From: Holophagae bacterium
GTDB taxonomy: Bacteria > Acidobacteriota > Thermoanaerobaculia > Thermoanaerobaculales > Sulfomarinibacteraceae
Reading direction: 5' to 3'
DNA: 36,745 nucleotides
Assembly (NCBI GenBank): GCA_003105185.1
Contig: PQAJ01000142.1
Location: 23,046-59,790 of the forward strand
The position numbers were made by a program, and so were the translations under genes. The notes beneath the pieces are model-generated. The model was not told the DNA's origin, searched no databases, and saw only the letters and a program-made list of their open reading frames with translations. Below, one piece after another: positions 27,263 through 34,806 of this stretch (position 1 is the stretch's first letter; each line of letters begins with the position of its first letter).

Positions 27263-27697
27263 ATGGCCATGGTGAACACAAAGCGCGTGTGGATCGGCGG
27301 GCTGGTCGGCGGCATCGTGTGGTGGGTTTGGGGGATGATCGTCTACTACGGCCTGATGATGCCCAAGTACCAGGCCGCCATGCAGGCCGGGACCATGCTC
27401 ACCCAGGAGCAGGCACGCTACCCCTTCTTCATGGTGGTGTGGATCGTCCAGTTCCTGGTGATGGGGCTGCTGCTGGCGGCGCTCTACGCCGGCGTGCGCT
27501 TGGCGTGGGGCCCCGGTCCGGGCACCGCAGTCAAGGTCGGCCTGATCGGCGGCTTCCTGGCCGGCTTCCCGGTCAACTTCTACCTGGCGACCTGGGCGCC
27601 GATGGAGCGCGGCATCCCGGCCGGCTGGCTGCTCGAGCTGCTGGTCGGCGCGGTGCTGGCGACGCTGGTCGCGGGCTGGTTCTACCGGGAGGTCTGA
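27263..27697 (+). CDS. Small integral membrane protein, about four helices
   Basis: 144 residues from ATG 27263 after a strong AAGGAGGAG ribosome binding site; a second ATG lies two codons later. Four hydrophobic segments are visible: VWIGGLVGGIVWWVWGMIVYY, PFFMVVWIVQFLVMGLLLAA, VGLIGGFLAGFPVNFYLATW and LLELLVGAVLATLVAGW. Between the first two is a polar YQAAMQAGTMLTQEQARY loop. The layout, including a Met-rich first loop, resembles the product at 31882-32280, so the two may be distant members of one family. No catalytic residues or known domain. Function unknown. Confidence 0.8.
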   Translation: MAMVNTKRVWIGGLVGGIVWWVWGMIVYYGLMMPKYQAAMQAGTMLTQEQARYPFFMVVWIVQFLVMGLLLAALYAGVRLAWGPGPGTAVKVGLIGGFLAGFPVNFYLATWAPMERGIPAGWLLELLVGAVLATLVAGWFYREV

Positions 27698-27803
27698 GCG
27701 GGCTGGCGGCTGCGAACCTCCTCTCGCTCGCGTAGATCGCGCGCGTGGGCAGGTGGCGATCGGGCCACGCGCGGGACATCTCCCGGGGCGGGGGACGCGA
27801 ACC

Positions 27804-27826
27804 CTTGTCAAGGCCGTGCGTATACT
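27804..27826 (+). promoter_or_regulatory. Possible promoter for the gene at 27873
   Basis: TATACT (27821-27826) is a near-consensus -10 box 46 nt before the ATG. TTGTCA (27804-27809) lies only 11 nt upstream of it, too close for a standard -35, so only the -10 is persuasive. Confidence 0.3.
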
Positions 27827-27872
27827 GGATCTCAGAAACACGCCGGCCCGGCCGCCGAGACGGAGATGATTC

Positions 27873-28376
27873 ATGGCAAAGACACCCAGCGTCCTTGTCG
27901 CCGTCGCGTGCCTGCTTCTGTCGACGCTGGCGGCGGCAGGGGAACGCGAGGACCAGGCGTTCGCGCAGCTCAAGGCGTTGGCCGGAACCTGGGATGCGGT
28001 GACCCCGAACGGCCCCGGGATCATCGTCTACCGCGTCGCCTCGGCCGGCAGCATCGTGATCGAGGAGATGTTCCCGGGCACCCAGCACGAGATGATCACC
28101 GTCTACCACCGGGACGGCGAACAGCTGGTCGCGACCCACTACTGCGCGGTCGGCAACCAGCCGCGCACCATGCTCGATGCGTCCGCGCCGGCGTCCGAGG
28201 GCCTGCACTTCGCGTTCACCGGCGGCAGCAACATGAAGCCCGAGGACGGCCACATCCACGAGTGGACCATCCGGGTCGCGGATGCCACCCACGTCGAGGA
28301 GCGGTGGGTCTACTGGGAAGGCGGCCAGGAGCAGCACGCCACCGTCTTCACCATGACCCGCCGGGCCGCCGAGTGA
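27873..28376 (+). CDS. Secreted DUF1579-like/lipocalin-type protein
   Basis: 167 residues with a signal peptide (AKTPSVLVAVACLLLSTLAAA). The mature part opens with FAQLKALAGTWDAVTPNGPG, the LAGTW-type start seen in DUF1579 and related small beta-barrel proteins. Alternating strands follow (IIVYRVASAGSIVIEEMFPG, EMITVYHRDGEQLVATHYC, HIHEWTIRVADATHVEERW). One mature-region Cys is present (near residue 91, in HYCAVGN). No enzymatic motif. A GGAG site precedes the ATG. It ends 5 nt before the next gene, or overlaps it if that gene uses the GTG at 28373. Substrate or ligand unknown. Confidence 0.75.
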   Translation: MAKTPSVLVAVACLLLSTLAAAGEREDQAFAQLKALAGTWDAVTPNGPGIIVYRVASAGSIVIEEMFPGTQHEMITVYHRDGEQLVATHYCAVGNQPRTMLDASAPASEGLHFAFTGGSNMKPEDGHIHEWTIRVADATHVEERWVYWEGGQEQHATVFTMTRRAAE

Positions 28377-28381
28377 GCGCG

Positions 28382-29029
28382 ATGAGTTCGCGACGTTGGT
28401 GGATTGGCGCCGCCGTCCTGCTCGCCGCAGCGGCGCCGCCGGCGAGCGCGGAGCAGGGGAGCGGAGCGATCACCGACCTCCAGCTCGACCGCAGCCGGCA
28501 GCCCGAGCGCGTCGAGGGCATCGGGGGCGTCGAGCAGAACCTGTTTCGTGACGGCAGGGTGTACATCGGCGGCCAGCCGTCGCAGGCGGCGCTCGCGGCC
28601 TTGCGCGAGCTCGGGATCACTGCGGTCGTCAACCTGCGGACGCCGCCCGAGATGGACGACCGGCAGCGGGTGCCGTACGACGAGGCGGCGGCGGTCGCCG
28701 ACCTCGGCATGGAGTACATCGCGATCCCGCTCGGCGGCGCCGAGCACCCCTACACCCCGCAGGCCGTGGATCGGCTCGCGAAGGCCCTGGCCGACCACCC
28801 TGGCCCGGTGCTCGTGCACTGCACGATCGGATGGCGGGCCTCGTACCTGTGGGTCGCCTACCTGATCCGCGAGCAGGGCTTTGCGCTCCCGGACGCGCTC
28901 GCCCGCGGCGAAGCGATCGCGATCACGCCGGACCCGCTCGAGGGCCTGTTGGGGCGGACGTTGACGGTCCGGTTCGCGGATGAAGCGCGCCCTGGGGGCG
29001 CTCCTCAGTCGAGCGACAGCCCGAGGTAG
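28382..29029 (+). CDS. Secreted DUF442/tyrosine-phosphatase-like protein
   Basis: 215 residues from ATG 28382; an in-frame GTG at 28373 would overlap the previous stop. Signal peptide about residues 1-23. The fold signature is that of the DUF442/TIGR01244 and dual-specificity phosphatase-like group: FRDGRVYIGGQPSQAALAAL, then LGITAVVNLRTPPEMD, then the loop VLVHCTIGWRASYLW with Cys147 and Arg152. The C-x4-R spacing (rather than C-x5-R) fits DUF442-type members. It could be a periplasmic phosphatase or a sulfur-handling enzyme. The gene overlaps, end to end, a small gene on the other strand. Confidence 0.8.
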   Translation: MSSRRWWIGAAVLLAAAAPPASAEQGSGAITDLQLDRSRQPERVEGIGGVEQNLFRDGRVYIGGQPSQAALAALRELGITAVVNLRTPPEMDDRQRVPYDEAAAVADLGMEYIAIPLGGAEHPYTPQAVDRLAKALADHPGPVLVHCTIGWRASYLWVAYLIREQGFALPDALARGEAIAITPDPLEGLLGRTLTVRFADEARPGGAPQSSDSPR

Positions 29030-29244
29030 CGGAAGGTCGCGGCGCAGGCCGGGCAACGACGGGCGTGGCGGCGCCAGCTGCGGACGTAGCGCGAACGCGG
29101 ACCGGACATTGCCAGCAACGACGGGCTGACGTGGCCGCCCTGCTCACGGCCCGACGGGACGCGCCGATGGCGGAGGACGAACACGGGGTCCGCCATCTGC
29201 GCCACCAAGCGGTCAAGAGCCCGCCGCCGGCTTCCGTCTGTCAT
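29005..29244 (-). CDS. Small CxxC protein (hypothetical)
   Basis: 79 residues from ATG 29244. Reading the codons shows the GC-rich third positions typical of real genes in this window. The C-terminus RRCPACAATFRYLGLSLD carries a CPxC pair that could bind zinc or be redox active; the rest is Arg-rich. No clear ribosome binding site was found and no family is recognised. The last 25 nt overlap the 3' end of the DUF442-like gene on the plus strand. It may be a small metal-binding regulator, or a chance frame in GC-rich DNA. Confidence 0.45.
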   Translation of the reverse strand: MTDGSRRRALDRLVAQMADPVFVLRHRRVPSGREQGGHVSPSLLAMSGPRSRYVRSWRRHARRCPACAATFRYLGLSLD

Positions 29245-29435
29245 GGCCCATTCCACCACTGTCTTTTCCGAGCCCAGTGTACGCCCACACGGGGGAAAGC
29301 GTGCGTTGGGTGGCAGGCCGGCAGCGTGACCGTGGTCAGCTCCGGCCGGCCTCGCGATCGTGAAGCCGGGCGCGGGGAGCAGTCGTCTGTGGCGCCGCGT
29401 CGTGGCGCCGTCGAGTGAGGCGTCGAGAGGCGGGA

Positions 29436-29467
29436 GCGCGCCCCGGGGCGGCCACCCCGGGGCGCGC
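29436..29467. repeat. Perfect 13-bp GC hairpin
   Basis: GCGCGCCCCGGGG (29436-29448) and its exact reverse complement (29455-29467) around a 6-nt loop, in the otherwise gene-free stretch 29245-29539. No T tract on either strand. It is upstream of the metallopeptidase gene and of the small minus-strand gene. Confidence 0.6.
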
Positions 29468-29526
29468 CGCGGCCGATGGGAGGGATCCGCCCGGAGGCAG
29501 CCGGTGAGAGCCGGCGCTGGTTCGGG

Positions 29527-29540
29527 TACACTGCGCCGGA
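29527..29540 (+). promoter_or_regulatory. Putative -10 box of a leaderless transcript
   Basis: TACACT (29527-29532) ends 7 nt before the ATG at 29540, so transcription would start at or next to the start codon. No ribosome binding site is present upstream of the gene, which agrees with leaderless translation. Confidence 0.35.
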
Positions 29541-30115
29541 TGCGAGAGACGGTGCAGAAGATCACTGTCGACGGCACGACCCTGCGAGCGCGGATCGTGC
29601 GCAAGCGCGTGCGCAACGTCAACGCCACCCTGGTGGGCAACGAGCTGCGGGTGAGCGCGCCGCCGGGCGTGCAGCGAGCCGAGCTCGACGCGATGGTTCG
29701 CCGGCTCGCCCGGATGCTGGTGCGGCGCGCCCGGGCCGAGGTGCTCAACGCGGACGACCGGGCGCTGGCCGTGGCGCGCAAGGTCGCCGAGAAGTTCCCG
29801 AAGCCGCCGCGGGTCAGGTCGGTGCGCTTCGTGACCACCCAGCGCTCGCGCTGGGGGAGCTACAGCCCGGGCACCGGTCTGATGCGGCTCCACGGCAGCC
29901 TGCGCCAGCTGCCGGCATGGGTCCTCGAGGCGGTGGTGGCGCACGAGCTTGCCCATTCCTTCCACGCTGACCACTCGGCCGCGTTCTGGAAGCTGGTGCG
30001 CGAGGCGTGTCCGGCGACCGACCGCGCCAACGCCTTTCTCGAAGGAGTGAGCTGGATCTCAGAGCGTTGGGAGCGCCTGCCGCCCGTGGAGCGGGCGCTG
30101 CTCGCGGGTTCCTGA
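29540..30115 (+). CDS. YgjP-type zinc metallopeptidase (DUF45)
   Basis: 191 residues from ATG 29540. The zinc site is VVAHELAHSFHADHSAAFW: His135, Glu136 and His139 form HExxH, and His145 in the DHSAAFW segment is the likely third ligand, as in the YgjP/DUF45 family. Upstream, TTQRSRWGSYSPGTGLMRLH is the family's conserved strand-loop. The N-terminal part (about 1-60) is the usual beta region. No signal peptide, so cytoplasmic. Longer upstream frames exist but are Gly/Arg-rich and not protein-like. Substrates of this family are poorly known. Confidence 0.88.
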   Translation: MRETVQKITVDGTTLRARIVRKRVRNVNATLVGNELRVSAPPGVQRAELDAMVRRLARMLVRRARAEVLNADDRALAVARKVAEKFPKPPRVRSVRFVTTQRSRWGSYSPGTGLMRLHGSLRQLPAWVLEAVVAHELAHSFHADHSAAFWKLVREACPATDRANAFLEGVSWISERWERLPPVERALLAGS

Positions 30116-30174
30116 CCCCAGCCGATGCGGCGGCCGCCACCCGGGCGCAGGCTGGCGGCTGCACGGCGGCGTGG

Positions 30175-30324
30175 TCATCTCACACCCGGCTCGGTTCGGC
30201 TGTCGCGCTCGTCGTTGCTCCGGCGCTCGCCCATGACCGCCTTGAGGTCGCGGAGAAAGAACCAGAAGACCGCCAGCGACCCGGGCCCGAGCACCAGGAT
30301 CGCGAGCCAGGTGACGACCGTCAT
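30175..30324 (-). CDS. Small single-helix partner of the sodium:solute symporter
   Basis: 49 residues. One transmembrane helix (VTWLAILVLGPGSLAVFWFFL) is followed by a basic and polar tail (RDLKAVMGERRSNDERDSR). The start codon overlaps the symporter's stop (ATGA), so it is translationally coupled to that gene. Short one-helix accessory proteins encoded directly downstream of SSS transporters are known from other bacteria; position and size fit that role, but this protein's family was not confirmed. It is easily missed because of its length. Confidence 0.7.
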   Translation of the reverse strand: MTVVTWLAILVLGPGSLAVFWFFLRDLKAVMGERRSNDERDSRTEPGVR

Positions 30325-31796
30325 CGGGACCTCCCGACTCGCCGGTCGGCGAGCCAGCCGGCCACGAAGGCCGCGAACGAGAGCGGCAGCGCGATCAGCA
30401 GCCCCGCCTCCCGCGCCAGCACCTGCGACCGGCCGGCGAGCGCGACGGTGATGGCCAGCGACTCGTCGTCGGTCGGCGACCCGAGGGTCTGAAAGGCGAC
30501 GAACAGCAGCAGCGAAACGGCAAGCCCCACCAGCGCGCTCCAGCGACCGGCGCGGGGCGTGGCGAGGCGGGGCAGGAAGAGCACGGCGAGCAATGGCCAG
30601 AAGACGGTCGACAGGAGCACCGTCGACATGAAGATCCAGGCGTCCCGAAGCCGCTCGAAGAGGAGCGACAGGCCGAGCGCGGCCGCCAGGGTCACCGCCG
30701 CGAGCAGCCGGGTCGCGAGCAGCAGGGTTCGGTCCGAGAGGCGGCGGCCGGTCACCGACTGCCAGCCGTCGTAGACGATGTTCCCGGCCGCGATCAGGGT
30801 GTACGAGTCCACCGTCGACATGGCGGCGGCAAAGCACCCGGCCACGAACAGGCCGAGCAGTCCCGGCGGCAGGGCCCAGGCCACCACCGCCAGCAAAGCC
30901 GCGCTGCCGTCCAGATCCGCCGGCAGGTGTCCGGCGGCGACGAGATCGCGGCCGGCCAGCCCGAGGTAGACCACGATCCAGTCGTAGCACGCCCACAGCA
31001 CCGTTCCGATGAGCAGCGCGCGGACGATCTGGCTGGTCGCGGCGGCGGCGAAGATGCGCTGGTAGAACGCCGGCTCCACCAGCGGGGTCATTGCGATGCC
31101 GACGAACACCAGCAGCTCCCAGGCGGAAAGCGTGCCGAGGGGCGCGAGGGCTTCGCTGCCCAGCCGCGCGCCGATCGCTTCAGGACCTCCGACCTTGACG
31201 AGAACGATCGCGGCGGCGACGGCGGCCGACACGCACATGATGACGAACTGCACGGCGTCGGTCATGGCGTCGGCGAGCAGGCCGCCGAGCACGGTGTAGG
31301 CGAGCGCGACGGACGCCCCGATGACGCACCCGACCCACGGCTCGATTCCGAAGAAGGTCGCGCCGATCAGACCCATGCCGGCGACCGAGATGATCGGTGC
31401 GCTGTAGACGAAGCTGGCGAGCGCCGCCGCGGCCCGCGCCGGCGGCCCGTAGGCGTCGCCCATCACTTCAGGGAGCGAGATCGCGGACAGCCGCCGCAGC
31501 CGCGGCACGACCAGCAGGGCCGCCGCAACGTAGAAGACGTAGAAGGGCGCGGAGTAGGCGACGAAGGCGGCGATCCCCTCGTAGAACGCCGTCTCCGAGC
31601 TGCCGAAGGTCACGTCGAGGCCGTAGTAGGTGGAGACGAGGGTGCAGGTGAGGAGGGGGGTGGTCAGGCGGCCACCGGCGATGAAGAAGTCGCGAAAGTC
31701 GCGGATGCGGCTGGCGGTCAGCACGCCGACGCCCAGCATCCCGGCCAGGTAGAGGACGACAATCGCCTGATCGATCGCGCCGAAGCCGGCGGTCAT
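30321..31796 (-). CDS. Sodium:solute symporter (SSS family)
   Basis: 491 residues with about 12-13 hydrophobic segments and an N-terminal pattern (IDQAIVVLYLAGMLGVGVLT, then RDFRDFFIAGGRLTTPLL) typical of the SSS family, where DFFxAGR/GGR closes the first loop. Other family-like parts are ISLPEVMGDAYGPPARAAAA, GGLLADAMTDAVQFVIM (about 170-187) and AMSTVDSYTLIAAGNIVYDG (about 330-350). It would import an organic solute with sodium; the substrate (proline, pantothenate, a sugar or an organic acid) cannot be told from sequence reading. It is coupled to a small single-helix gene downstream. Confidence 0.9.
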   Translation of the reverse strand: MTAGFGAIDQAIVVLYLAGMLGVGVLTASRIRDFRDFFIAGGRLTTPLLTCTLVSTYYGLDVTFGSSETAFYEGIAAFVAYSAPFYVFYVAAALLVVPRLRRLSAISLPEVMGDAYGPPARAAAALASFVYSAPIISVAGMGLIGATFFGIEPWVGCVIGASVALAYTVLGGLLADAMTDAVQFVIMCVSAAVAAAIVLVKVGGPEAIGARLGSEALAPLGTLSAWELLVFVGIAMTPLVEPAFYQRIFAAAATSQIVRALLIGTVLWACYDWIVVYLGLAGRDLVAAGHLPADLDGSAALLAVVAWALPPGLLGLFVAGCFAAAMSTVDSYTLIAAGNIVYDGWQSVTGRRLSDRTLLLATRLLAAVTLAAALGLSLLFERLRDAWIFMSTVLLSTVFWPLLAVLFLPRLATPRAGRWSALVGLAVSLLLFVAFQTLGSPTDDESLAITVALAGRSQVLAREAGLLIALPLSFAAFVAGWLADRRVGRSR

Positions 31797-31881
31797 CGCC
31801 GGCGGCTCGGGGGCGTCAGCATGGCGCCATGATACCGCCGAAGGGCCGTGCGTCCTCCCGGCGTCGAGGAGGCGCGGCGGA

Positions 31882-32280
31882 TCAGCCTTCCCGGACGATC
31901 AGGCCGGCGAGCACGCCCGCGACGAGCGCCTCGATCACGGTGCCGGCAAACCAGGTGAACGCCATCAGGTACGGGATCGGCATCACGGAGTAGCTGCCGT
32001 AGCCCATGCTGACGCCGGCGCCGATGCCGAAGAGCAGCCCGTACTTCAGTGCTGCATTCAAGCTCTTGGGCCGGACGAGCCAGCCGTAGATCGCAGCGAA
32101 GCAGAAGGCCGCGATGGCGCCGATGATCCACATCAGGCCCATCTTCATCTCGCCCATCGGCCGCCACATCGAGGCCGTCGCCTCGTAGGCGGGGCGCAGG
32201 ATCACGGTGTGGATCACGAGGTCGAGCACCTGCCACGCCACAAAGATGGCCACGGTCGCCGACAGGATGCGCTTGAGCAT
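31882..32280 (-). CDS. Small integral membrane protein, about four helices
   Basis: 132 residues from ATG 32280 with an excellent GGGAGG ribosome binding site. Helices are RILSATVAIFVAWQVLDLVI, MWIIGAIAAFCFAAIYGWLV, KYGLLFGIGAGVSMGYGSYS and LMAFTWFAGTVIEALVAGVL. A loop carries MWRPMGEMKMG. It resembles the protein at 27263-27697 in length, helix number and the G-x-G-rich third helix. No domain recognised. It is divergent from the thioredoxin-fold gene at 32383 and the two share a 102-nt upstream region. Confidence 0.8.
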   Translation of the reverse strand: MLKRILSATVAIFVAWQVLDLVIHTVILRPAYEATASMWRPMGEMKMGLMWIIGAIAAFCFAAIYGWLVRPKSLNAALKYGLLFGIGAGVSMGYGSYSVMPIPYLMAFTWFAGTVIEALVAGVLAGLIVREG

Positions 32281-32382
32281 TCAATCCTCCCTGGTCTGGT
32301 TGCGTGGCCAGGTGTGTTAGCACCGCCTGCCGATGCGGCACCTGGAGACGCCGGACGCCCTCTCTGTTATCCTCCCCCCGCC

Positions 32383-32952
32383 ATGAATGTCACCACTCGC
32401 AACCGCCTCATCATCGGCGCGATCTTCATCGTGGCCGCCGCGCTTATCGGCGTCCAGATGTACTACAGCCAGACGCCGCCGCGCCACGCCGACCACGACC
32501 ACGCCATCGCCAAGCTCAACGCTGGCGGCTTCCTGTGGATCGAGCGCTTCGGCGGTGGCCGCCGGAACCTCGTCGGCCGGCCCGGCAAGGTGCTCGTGCT
32601 GCACTGGTTCGACCCGACGGCGCCGAGCTCGGCCGAGCAGACCCAGGCCGCTCGCTTCGCTGCCACCGCTGCCGCCGACCCGATGGTCGAGCTGGTCTTC
32701 ATCGCCCAGGCGCCATCGTGGGAGGGTCTCGAGGCGTGGGCCGAGAAGGCCCGGGTGCCCACGTCGTCGCTCTACCTGGACGCCAAGGGCAAGACCGCCG
32801 CCCTGTGCGGCGTGCGCCGTCTTCCGGAGACCTTGATCTACGACCCCGAGGGGCTGCTTGCCCACCAGGCACGCGGCCCGATCAGCTGGTCGATGTCGGG
32901 CGTCGGGGCACAGATCGAGCGGGCCAAGGGCGGCGTCGAAGAGGTCCACTAG
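32383..32952 (+). CDS. Membrane-anchored thioredoxin-fold protein lacking CxxC
   Basis: 189 residues: an N-terminal anchor (about 8-26, RLIIGAIFIVAAALIGVQM), then a TlpA/DsbE-like thioredoxin fold outside the membrane. The strand-loop that normally reads W-x-x-W-C-x-x-C is VLVLHWFDPTAPSSAEQTQ (about 70-88), so both cysteines are missing. The later VRRLPETLIYDPEGLLAHQ keeps the cis-Pro loop and final strands of the fold. It is therefore unlikely to be an oxidoreductase; it may bind peptides or thiols, or be a decayed maturation factor. A possible -10 (TATCCT, 32368-32373) 9 nt before the ATG and no Shine-Dalgarno sequence suggest a leaderless mRNA. Confidence 0.75.
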   Translation: MNVTTRNRLIIGAIFIVAAALIGVQMYYSQTPPRHADHDHAIAKLNAGGFLWIERFGGGRRNLVGRPGKVLVLHWFDPTAPSSAEQTQAARFAATAAADPMVELVFIAQAPSWEGLEAWAEKARVPTSSLYLDAKGKTAALCGVRRLPETLIYDPEGLLAHQARGPISWSMSGVGAQIERAKGGVEEVH

Positions 32953-32953
32953 C

Positions 32954-32976
32954 GTCAATCCGCTGCACGGATTGAC
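32954..32976. terminator. Hairpin between convergent genes
   Basis: A perfect 9-bp stem GTCAATCCG (32954-32962) / CGGATTGAC (32968-32976) with a CTGCA loop starts 2 nt after the plus-strand stop and lies 43 nt beyond the 3' end of the minus-strand hydrolase gene. There is no T tract on either side, so it may be a terminator or an RNA-stabilising end. Confidence 0.5.
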
Positions 32977-33018
32977 CAGAGAAAAGAAGGTAGAAGGAAG
33001 AAGGGCGAGGGGCCTGGG

Positions 33019-34026
33019 TCAGAGCAGGCGGGCGGCGAGGAATGTTGCCGCTGTCTGCTCGGCCCAGAACACGGGCGCCCAGGGCGGGCCGCTCACGAAG
33101 CCGACATGGCCGCCGTGATCGGGGAAGATCGCATTGAGGTGCGGGCTCGCCTCGACCTCGGCGCGCGGAATCGCGGACGAGGGAAGGAATGGGTCGTCGG
33201 CGGCGTGAATGAGCAGCGTCGGGACCCGGATCGCGCCGAGGACGGGCTTCGAGCTCGCCCGGCGGTAGTAGTCGGCCGAGTTTGCGAAGCCGTGCAGCGG
33301 CGCCGTGGCGAGATCGTCGAAGTCGCGCAGGGTCCGGACGGCGAGGAGGCAATCGACGTCGACGTGGCCGCGCAGCAGCGCCGCCTTGAGCCGGAGTTTG
33401 CGCCGCAGCTTGCGCAGGAAGTAGCGCTGGTAGAGGGGACCGAGGCCATGCTCCAGCGTGATGATGCCGGCCGAGAGGTCGAAGGGCACCGAGATCGCGA
33501 CCGCGGCGTCGGGGGCGAGGCCCTCCCGACCTCCGCCGCCGCACTCCCCGAGGAGCTTGAGCAGCACGTTGCCGCCGAGCGAGAAGCCGACCGCGCCGAT
33601 TCTGCGCGCCGGGAAGCGCTCGCGCAGCAGTCTGAGGACCGCGGCGGCGTCGCCGGTGTCGCCGGAGTGGTAGAAGCGCGGCAGCCGGTTCGGCTCGCCG
33701 CTGCAGGAGCGGAAGTTGAGCGCGAGCGAGGCGAGGCCTCGCGAGGCCAGCGCGCAGTGGATCGACAGCACGTAATCGGATGACGACGAGCCCTCGAGGC
33801 CGTGCAGGACCAGCACCAGCGGGGCGTCGCGGTCCGGCGAGCGGCCGCCCGCCTCGATTACCCAGTCGAGGTCGACGAAGTCGCCGTCGGCGAGCTCGAA
33901 TCGCTCGCGCTCACAGCGGACGCGGCCACGGGGCCGCAGCAGCCGCGCCCCGACCGCCTGGAGGTGCGGCCCCGGCAGCCACCACGCCGGCCGGAACTCA
34001 GGGAGCGCGGCCATCGCAGCGATCAT
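33019..34026 (-). CDS. YheT-family alpha/beta hydrolase
   Basis: 335 residues from ATG 34026, which overlaps the stop of the gene upstream (ATGA). The YheT/AB-hydrolase-4 family is recognisable from the N-terminal FRPAWWLPGPHLQAVGARLL, LVLVLHGLEGSSSSDYVLS and the long LALNFRSCSGEPNRLPRFYH segment. The catalytic triad can be placed at Ser149 (GFSLGGN), Asp278 (HAADDPFLP) and His307 (DHGGHVGFV). No signal peptide, so cytoplasmic. Substrate unknown, probably an ester or acyl lipid. Confidence 0.9.
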   Translation of the reverse strand: MIAAMAALPEFRPAWWLPGPHLQAVGARLLRPRGRVRCERERFELADGDFVDLDWVIEAGGRSPDRDAPLVLVLHGLEGSSSSDYVLSIHCALASRGLASLALNFRSCSGEPNRLPRFYHSGDTGDAAAVLRLLRERFPARRIGAVGFSLGGNVLLKLLGECGGGGREGLAPDAAVAISVPFDLSAGIITLEHGLGPLYQRYFLRKLRRKLRLKAALLRGHVDVDCLLAVRTLRDFDDLATAPLHGFANSADYYRRASSKPVLGAIRVPTLLIHAADDPFLPSSAIPRAEVEASPHLNAIFPDHGGHVGFVSGPPWAPVFWAEQTAATFLAARLL

Positions 34027-34739
34027 AGTGGAAGGTCGAAGCTGCCAGGGTCCAGGCGCTCGGCCACGATCCGGAAGACCTCCGGGTCGACGCCGAGCCC
34101 GATGTGGGTGGAGCGAACCTCCACGTGCTCGACCTGTGGGCTGGTGCGGTCGATGCAGGCCTGCCACGCCACGACACCGTCGTTGCGGGTGTAGATCGCG
34201 GTGATCGGGACCGTGATCGGCACCCGCTCGCGCGCCGCGACCGTGGCCTCGATGGCGTCGAGGTCGTAGCCCCGCCGACGGTAGGATTCGGCAACCGCGG
34301 TGTACTTGGGCCCGCCCACGACCGGGGCACCGAGAGTGACGACCGACGCCACGTCAGCGGGCCGTTCGCGCGCCGCCTCGCGGACGAGGTAGCCGCCCAG
34401 GCTCCAGCCGACGAGGCGCAGACTCTGCCCCTCCTCGGCGGCCAGAGCGGCCACCAGCTCGGTGACGCGCGGGATGAGGGCGCCGACGTTGCCGCGGTTG
34501 CAGCCGAGCCCCCAACCCCGGACCCGGTAGCCGAGCAGGGCGAGGTAGCCCCGCAGCAGCGAGGTGGAGCCGTCGCCCGCCCCGAAGCCCGGGACGACGA
34601 GCACCGGCGCGCCGCTGCCGCGGGGCAGGCGGGCGAGCGAGGGCGCGCGCAGCAGCAGGCCTCCTGCAGCGCGCAGCCCGGCGAGCTCGCGGAGCAGGCG
34701 CCCGGCGCGGAGCGGCGGTGGGCTCGGGATGGTCACCAC
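34023..34739 (-). CDS. Alpha/beta hydrolase (lipase-like)
   Basis: 238 residues. The alpha/beta fold is shown by APVLVVPGFGAGDGSTSLLR (oxyanion strand-loop), the nucleophile elbow VGWSLGGYL (Ser113), the acid YTRNDGVVAW (Asp187) and the His loop RSTHIGLGVDPEVF (His212). The GCNRGN loop and the THIGLG ending are like triacylglycerol-lipase-type and EstA-like esterases. It is translationally coupled to the YheT-like gene downstream and divergent from the thiolase gene at 34807, so all three may serve lipid turnover; that link is inference. Confidence 0.85.
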   Translation of the reverse strand: MVTIPSPPPLRAGRLLRELAGLRAAGGLLLRAPSLARLPRGSGAPVLVVPGFGAGDGSTSLLRGYLALLGYRVRGWGLGCNRGNVGALIPRVTELVAALAAEEGQSLRLVGWSLGGYLVREAARERPADVASVVTLGAPVVGGPKYTAVAESYRRRGYDLDAIEATVAARERVPITVPITAIYTRNDGVVAWQACIDRTSPQVEHVEVRSTHIGLGVDPEVFRIVAERLDPGSFDLPL

Positions 34740-34806
34740 CGCTCATGGTACCCGCGCCCGGCGGTGGCGTATGCTCTCGTCGAACCACCGCGGGGAGGGA
34801 CGCACG

